Source: Novosphingobium kaempferiae
GTDB taxonomy: Bacteria; Pseudomonadota; Alphaproteobacteria; Sphingomonadales; Sphingomonadaceae
Assembly (NCBI RefSeq): GCF_021227995.1
Contig: NZ_CP089301.1
Coordinates: forward strand, 1,984,001 to 2,048,000
Reading direction: 5' to 3'
DNA length: 64,000 nt
Shown here piece after piece: positions 61,357-64,000 of the stretch. Each line of letters begins with the position of its first letter. Positions within the stretch are counted from its first letter, which is position 1. The position numbers and the translations under genes were made by a program. Below the pieces are notes generated by a model. That model saw only the letters and a list, made by a program, of their open reading frames with translations. It was not told where the DNA came from and did no database searches.

Positions 61357-61441
61357 TTCGTCATTGCGAGGCCCGAAGGGCCGCGGCAATCCAGCGTTGC
61401 GGGCCACCCGTGGATTGCTTCGCTACGCTCGCAATGACGAA
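61357..61441. repeat. Palindromic repeat (TCATTGCGAG type)
   Basis: TTCGTCATTGCGAG (61357-61370) is exactly inverted at 61428-61441, and an inner pair GCAATCCA/TGGATTGC (61386-61393 with 61411-61418) adds to the fold. This is the common scattered palindrome of sphingomonad and other alphaproteobacterial intergenic DNA. It separates the convergent HTH and oxygenase genes and may help stop transcription. Confidence 0.85.
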
Positions 61442-61450
61442 TGGAGGGGC

Positions 61451-62866
61451 CTACACCCCCAGCTTCACGGGCGCGCCGCGGCCGCCCATGAAGTTGGCGA
61501 GGTTGCGGTGGAGGTTGATGACCTTCTGCTCCTGGTGCGGATTGGGCAGCGGGCCGCGAAAGCCGCTGGACTTCATGCCCTTCTGCACGAACTGCATGTT
61601 CGAGAAGTCCTGCGCCAGCACCGATCCCCACAGCTCGCCCACGGGATCGGCATAAGTCCACTCGGTCTCGGGCTCCTCGCCATCGGGGAAGCGTTCGAGG
61701 GCGTAGCTTTCGAACACGCACTTGTCCGGGTCGTCCTTGTACGGGCGCACGCGGTAGCACAGCGCGAAAGTCTCGCCGTGGAGGATGTTCTGGTTGGGGA
61801 ACAGGCCCCAGGCGAGGCCGCCCTCCTTCTTGATCTCGGGCGGGACTTCGGGCCAGATCACCCCGCGCGCGGCATCGTCGGCCTTGGCGGATTTCAGCCA
61901 GTGGGCGATGCATTCCTGCGGGGTGGCGGTCTCGGGCAGCTCGGTCTGGAGGCGTGAGGCGGCGTTCACCAGCGTCTCGGTGGAGGCGGAGTAGTTCACC
62001 GTCTCGTAGTTCTCGCGGATAAGCTCATAGGTGGAGACGCGCGGGTCGTCGCCCTTGCCGGCGCGGGTGGTGCCGGCGCTCTCGCTCATCTGGAACTTGG
62101 CGTCGCGCGTGTCGTAGCTCGATACCGAATGCAGCCCGTACTGGCGGCTGAGCGCGTAGTAATCGCCGTAGGCCAGCAGCTGCGTATGCGTGCCGGCGAC
62201 GTGGTAGGGCTCCAGGAACGCCTCGATCGCGGTCTTCCAGTTGCAGTCGTAGATCGCCCACTGGCGCCACTTGTAGCGCATCTTCTCCAGCTGGAAGTGG
62301 CCGAGGATCTCCCCGGCGCGGCCCATCCACTCGGCCAGCGGCACCGCGTCCGGGTCCATGGTGACGTAGATGTAGCCGCCCCAGGTATCGACCTGCACTT
62401 GCGAAAGGCAGGTCATGTCCGCCGTCAGCTTGTTCTGCCAGTCCTGCGGGTCGAGGATGTAGGTGTTCTGCCCGTCGAGGTCGAAGGTCCAGCCGTGGAA
62501 CCCGCAGATGAAGTTGCGCCGGTTGGAGCCCCTGACATCATGCACCTTGCCCGGCAGCATGTCAGGCACCGAGACGAGCTGGCGTCCCCGGTGCGGGCAG
62601 ACATTGTGGAACGCGCGCAGCGATCCGTCGTCCTTCCTCAGCACGATGATGGACTCGTCCGCCACGTCATACGTCAGCCAGTCGCCGGGATTGGGCAGGT
62701 CGCTCTCCCGCTCGACCATCTGCCAGACCTTGGGCCACAGCAGCTTCTTCTCCGCCGCGAGGTAGTCCTTCGAGAGAAACGCCTCGGTCGGATAAGTGGC
62801 GAGCACTTCCGCGTCCATGTCGGCGGCGGTCAGGCGGTTGGGCTCGTAGGCCTCCGGAGTGGTCAC
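61451..62866 (-). CDS. Rieske ring-hydroxylating oxygenase alpha subunit
   Basis: A 471-aa oxygenase subunit. The N-terminal Rieske domain has NVCPHRGRQL and FICGFHGWTF (CxH...CxxH ligands); the catalytic domain has the mononuclear-iron facial triad in EAFLEPYHVAGTHTQLLAYG. It would hydroxylate or demethylate an aromatic or related substrate with a separate reductase not seen here. The start is GTG at 62866, preceded by GGGAGAGA; the TTG at 62893 falls in the operator-like dyad and was rejected. No beta subunit gene is adjacent, suggesting an alpha-only (alpha3) enzyme. Confidence 0.9.
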   Translation of the reverse strand: MTTPEAYEPNRLTAADMDAEVLATYPTEAFLSKDYLAAEKKLLWPKVWQMVERESDLPNPGDWLTYDVADESIIVLRKDDGSLRAFHNVCPHRGRQLVSVPDMLPGKVHDVRGSNRRNFICGFHGWTFDLDGQNTYILDPQDWQNKLTADMTCLSQVQVDTWGGYIYVTMDPDAVPLAEWMGRAGEILGHFQLEKMRYKWRQWAIYDCNWKTAIEAFLEPYHVAGTHTQLLAYGDYYALSRQYGLHSVSSYDTRDAKFQMSESAGTTRAGKGDDPRVSTYELIRENYETVNYSASTETLVNAASRLQTELPETATPQECIAHWLKSAKADDAARGVIWPEVPPEIKKEGGLAWGLFPNQNILHGETFALCYRVRPYKDDPDKCVFESYALERFPDGEEPETEWTYADPVGELWGSVLAQDFSNMQFVQKGMKSSGFRGPLPNPHQEQKVINLHRNLANFMGGRGAPVKLGV

Positions 62867-62891
62867 GCGATCTCTCCCATGCGCGCTATTC

Positions 62892-62907
62892 AACAGACCT
62901 GTCTATT
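62892..62907. promoter_or_regulatory. Operator-like dyad before the oxygenase gene
   Basis: AACAGACCTGTCTATT is an inverted repeat (AACAGAC/GTCTATT, six of seven bases paired, 2-bp centre) 26 bp upstream of the GTG start. The layout is common for TetR-family repressors, but no such gene is in the window. Confidence 0.4.
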
Positions 62908-63039
62908 AAGCCAGACCCCGCGCGCTTTCCAGAGCCATGCGCGCGCAACGCCCCGGCGATGGGGAACGGCAAATGATCGCCGCCGCCGATCACTCTCATC
63001 GAAGAAGCGCGGCTTTGCGCCCCCGCCGCGCGGGCGTAG

Positions 63040-64000
<961 letters not shown>

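Overview
The window is high-GC DNA (apart from one AT-rich islet) and reads as the chromosome of a sphingomonad-type alphaproteobacterium (Novosphingobium/Sphingobium-like). The reasons are the density of TonB-dependent receptors, the PepSY/DUF3325/DUF3649 iron modules, the Arg/Gly-rich extension on ribosomal protein S5, CATCCCGGA- and TCATTGCGAG-type palindromic repeats, and the str/S10 gene order. The genus is an inference, not read directly.

Region 1 (1-8.9 kb) is metal homeostasis. It opens with the 3' end of a Cu/Zn superoxide dismutase gene. A tightly overlapping minus-strand operon follows, encoding two COG0523 GTPases, a DUF1826 protein and an unrecognised 76-aa protein. A Zur-like box separates this operon from a divergent MerC-domain gene. 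Next come a MerR-family regulator and a TonB receptor whose promoter has the 19-bp-spacer geometry typical of MerR control, then a ZnuD-like zinc receptor preceded by two Zur-like boxes.

Region 2 (9.4-32.9 kb) is an iron/siderophore supercluster: a methyltransferase, a siderophore-binding protein, five TonB receptors, a PPOX-fold flavoprotein, a siderophore-type esterase, two PepSY-TM reductase modules each with DUF3325 and DUF3649 partners, a dedicated TonB, and two small paralogous proteins of unknown function. Six Fur-like dyads precede the transcription units. The apparent logic is outer-membrane uptake, periplasmic capture, then hydrolysis or reduction to release iron.

Region 3 (33.2-43.4 kb) is an electrophile/thiol-stress island. 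It holds three Old Yellow Enzyme family flavoproteins, a DJ-1/PfpI protein, a LysR regulator, two glutathione transferases, a carboxymuconolactone-decarboxylase-like protein and a glutathione reductase. One 34-bp element is repeated three times, each copy upstream of a flavoprotein gene and one also upstream of lysR. The island ends in a frameshifted transporter gene and a truncated hydrolase that runs into the ribosomal operon terminator.

Region 4 (43.4-58.4 kb) holds the minus-strand S10/spc ribosomal operon (rpsJ to rpmD, stopping short of rplO-secY) and the str operon (rpsL-rpsG-fusA-tuf), separated by a small exported-protein gene. RpsL carries Arg at position 88, a residue linked to streptomycin resistance.

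Region 5 (58.4-64 kb) contains an AT-rich two-gene islet (membrane protein plus secreted PEGA-like protein), a helix-turn-helix protein, a palindromic repeat, a Rieske ring-hydroxylating oxygenase alpha subunit and the start of an exported catalase-peroxidase. I found no tRNA, rRNA, CRISPR array or intact insertion sequence.
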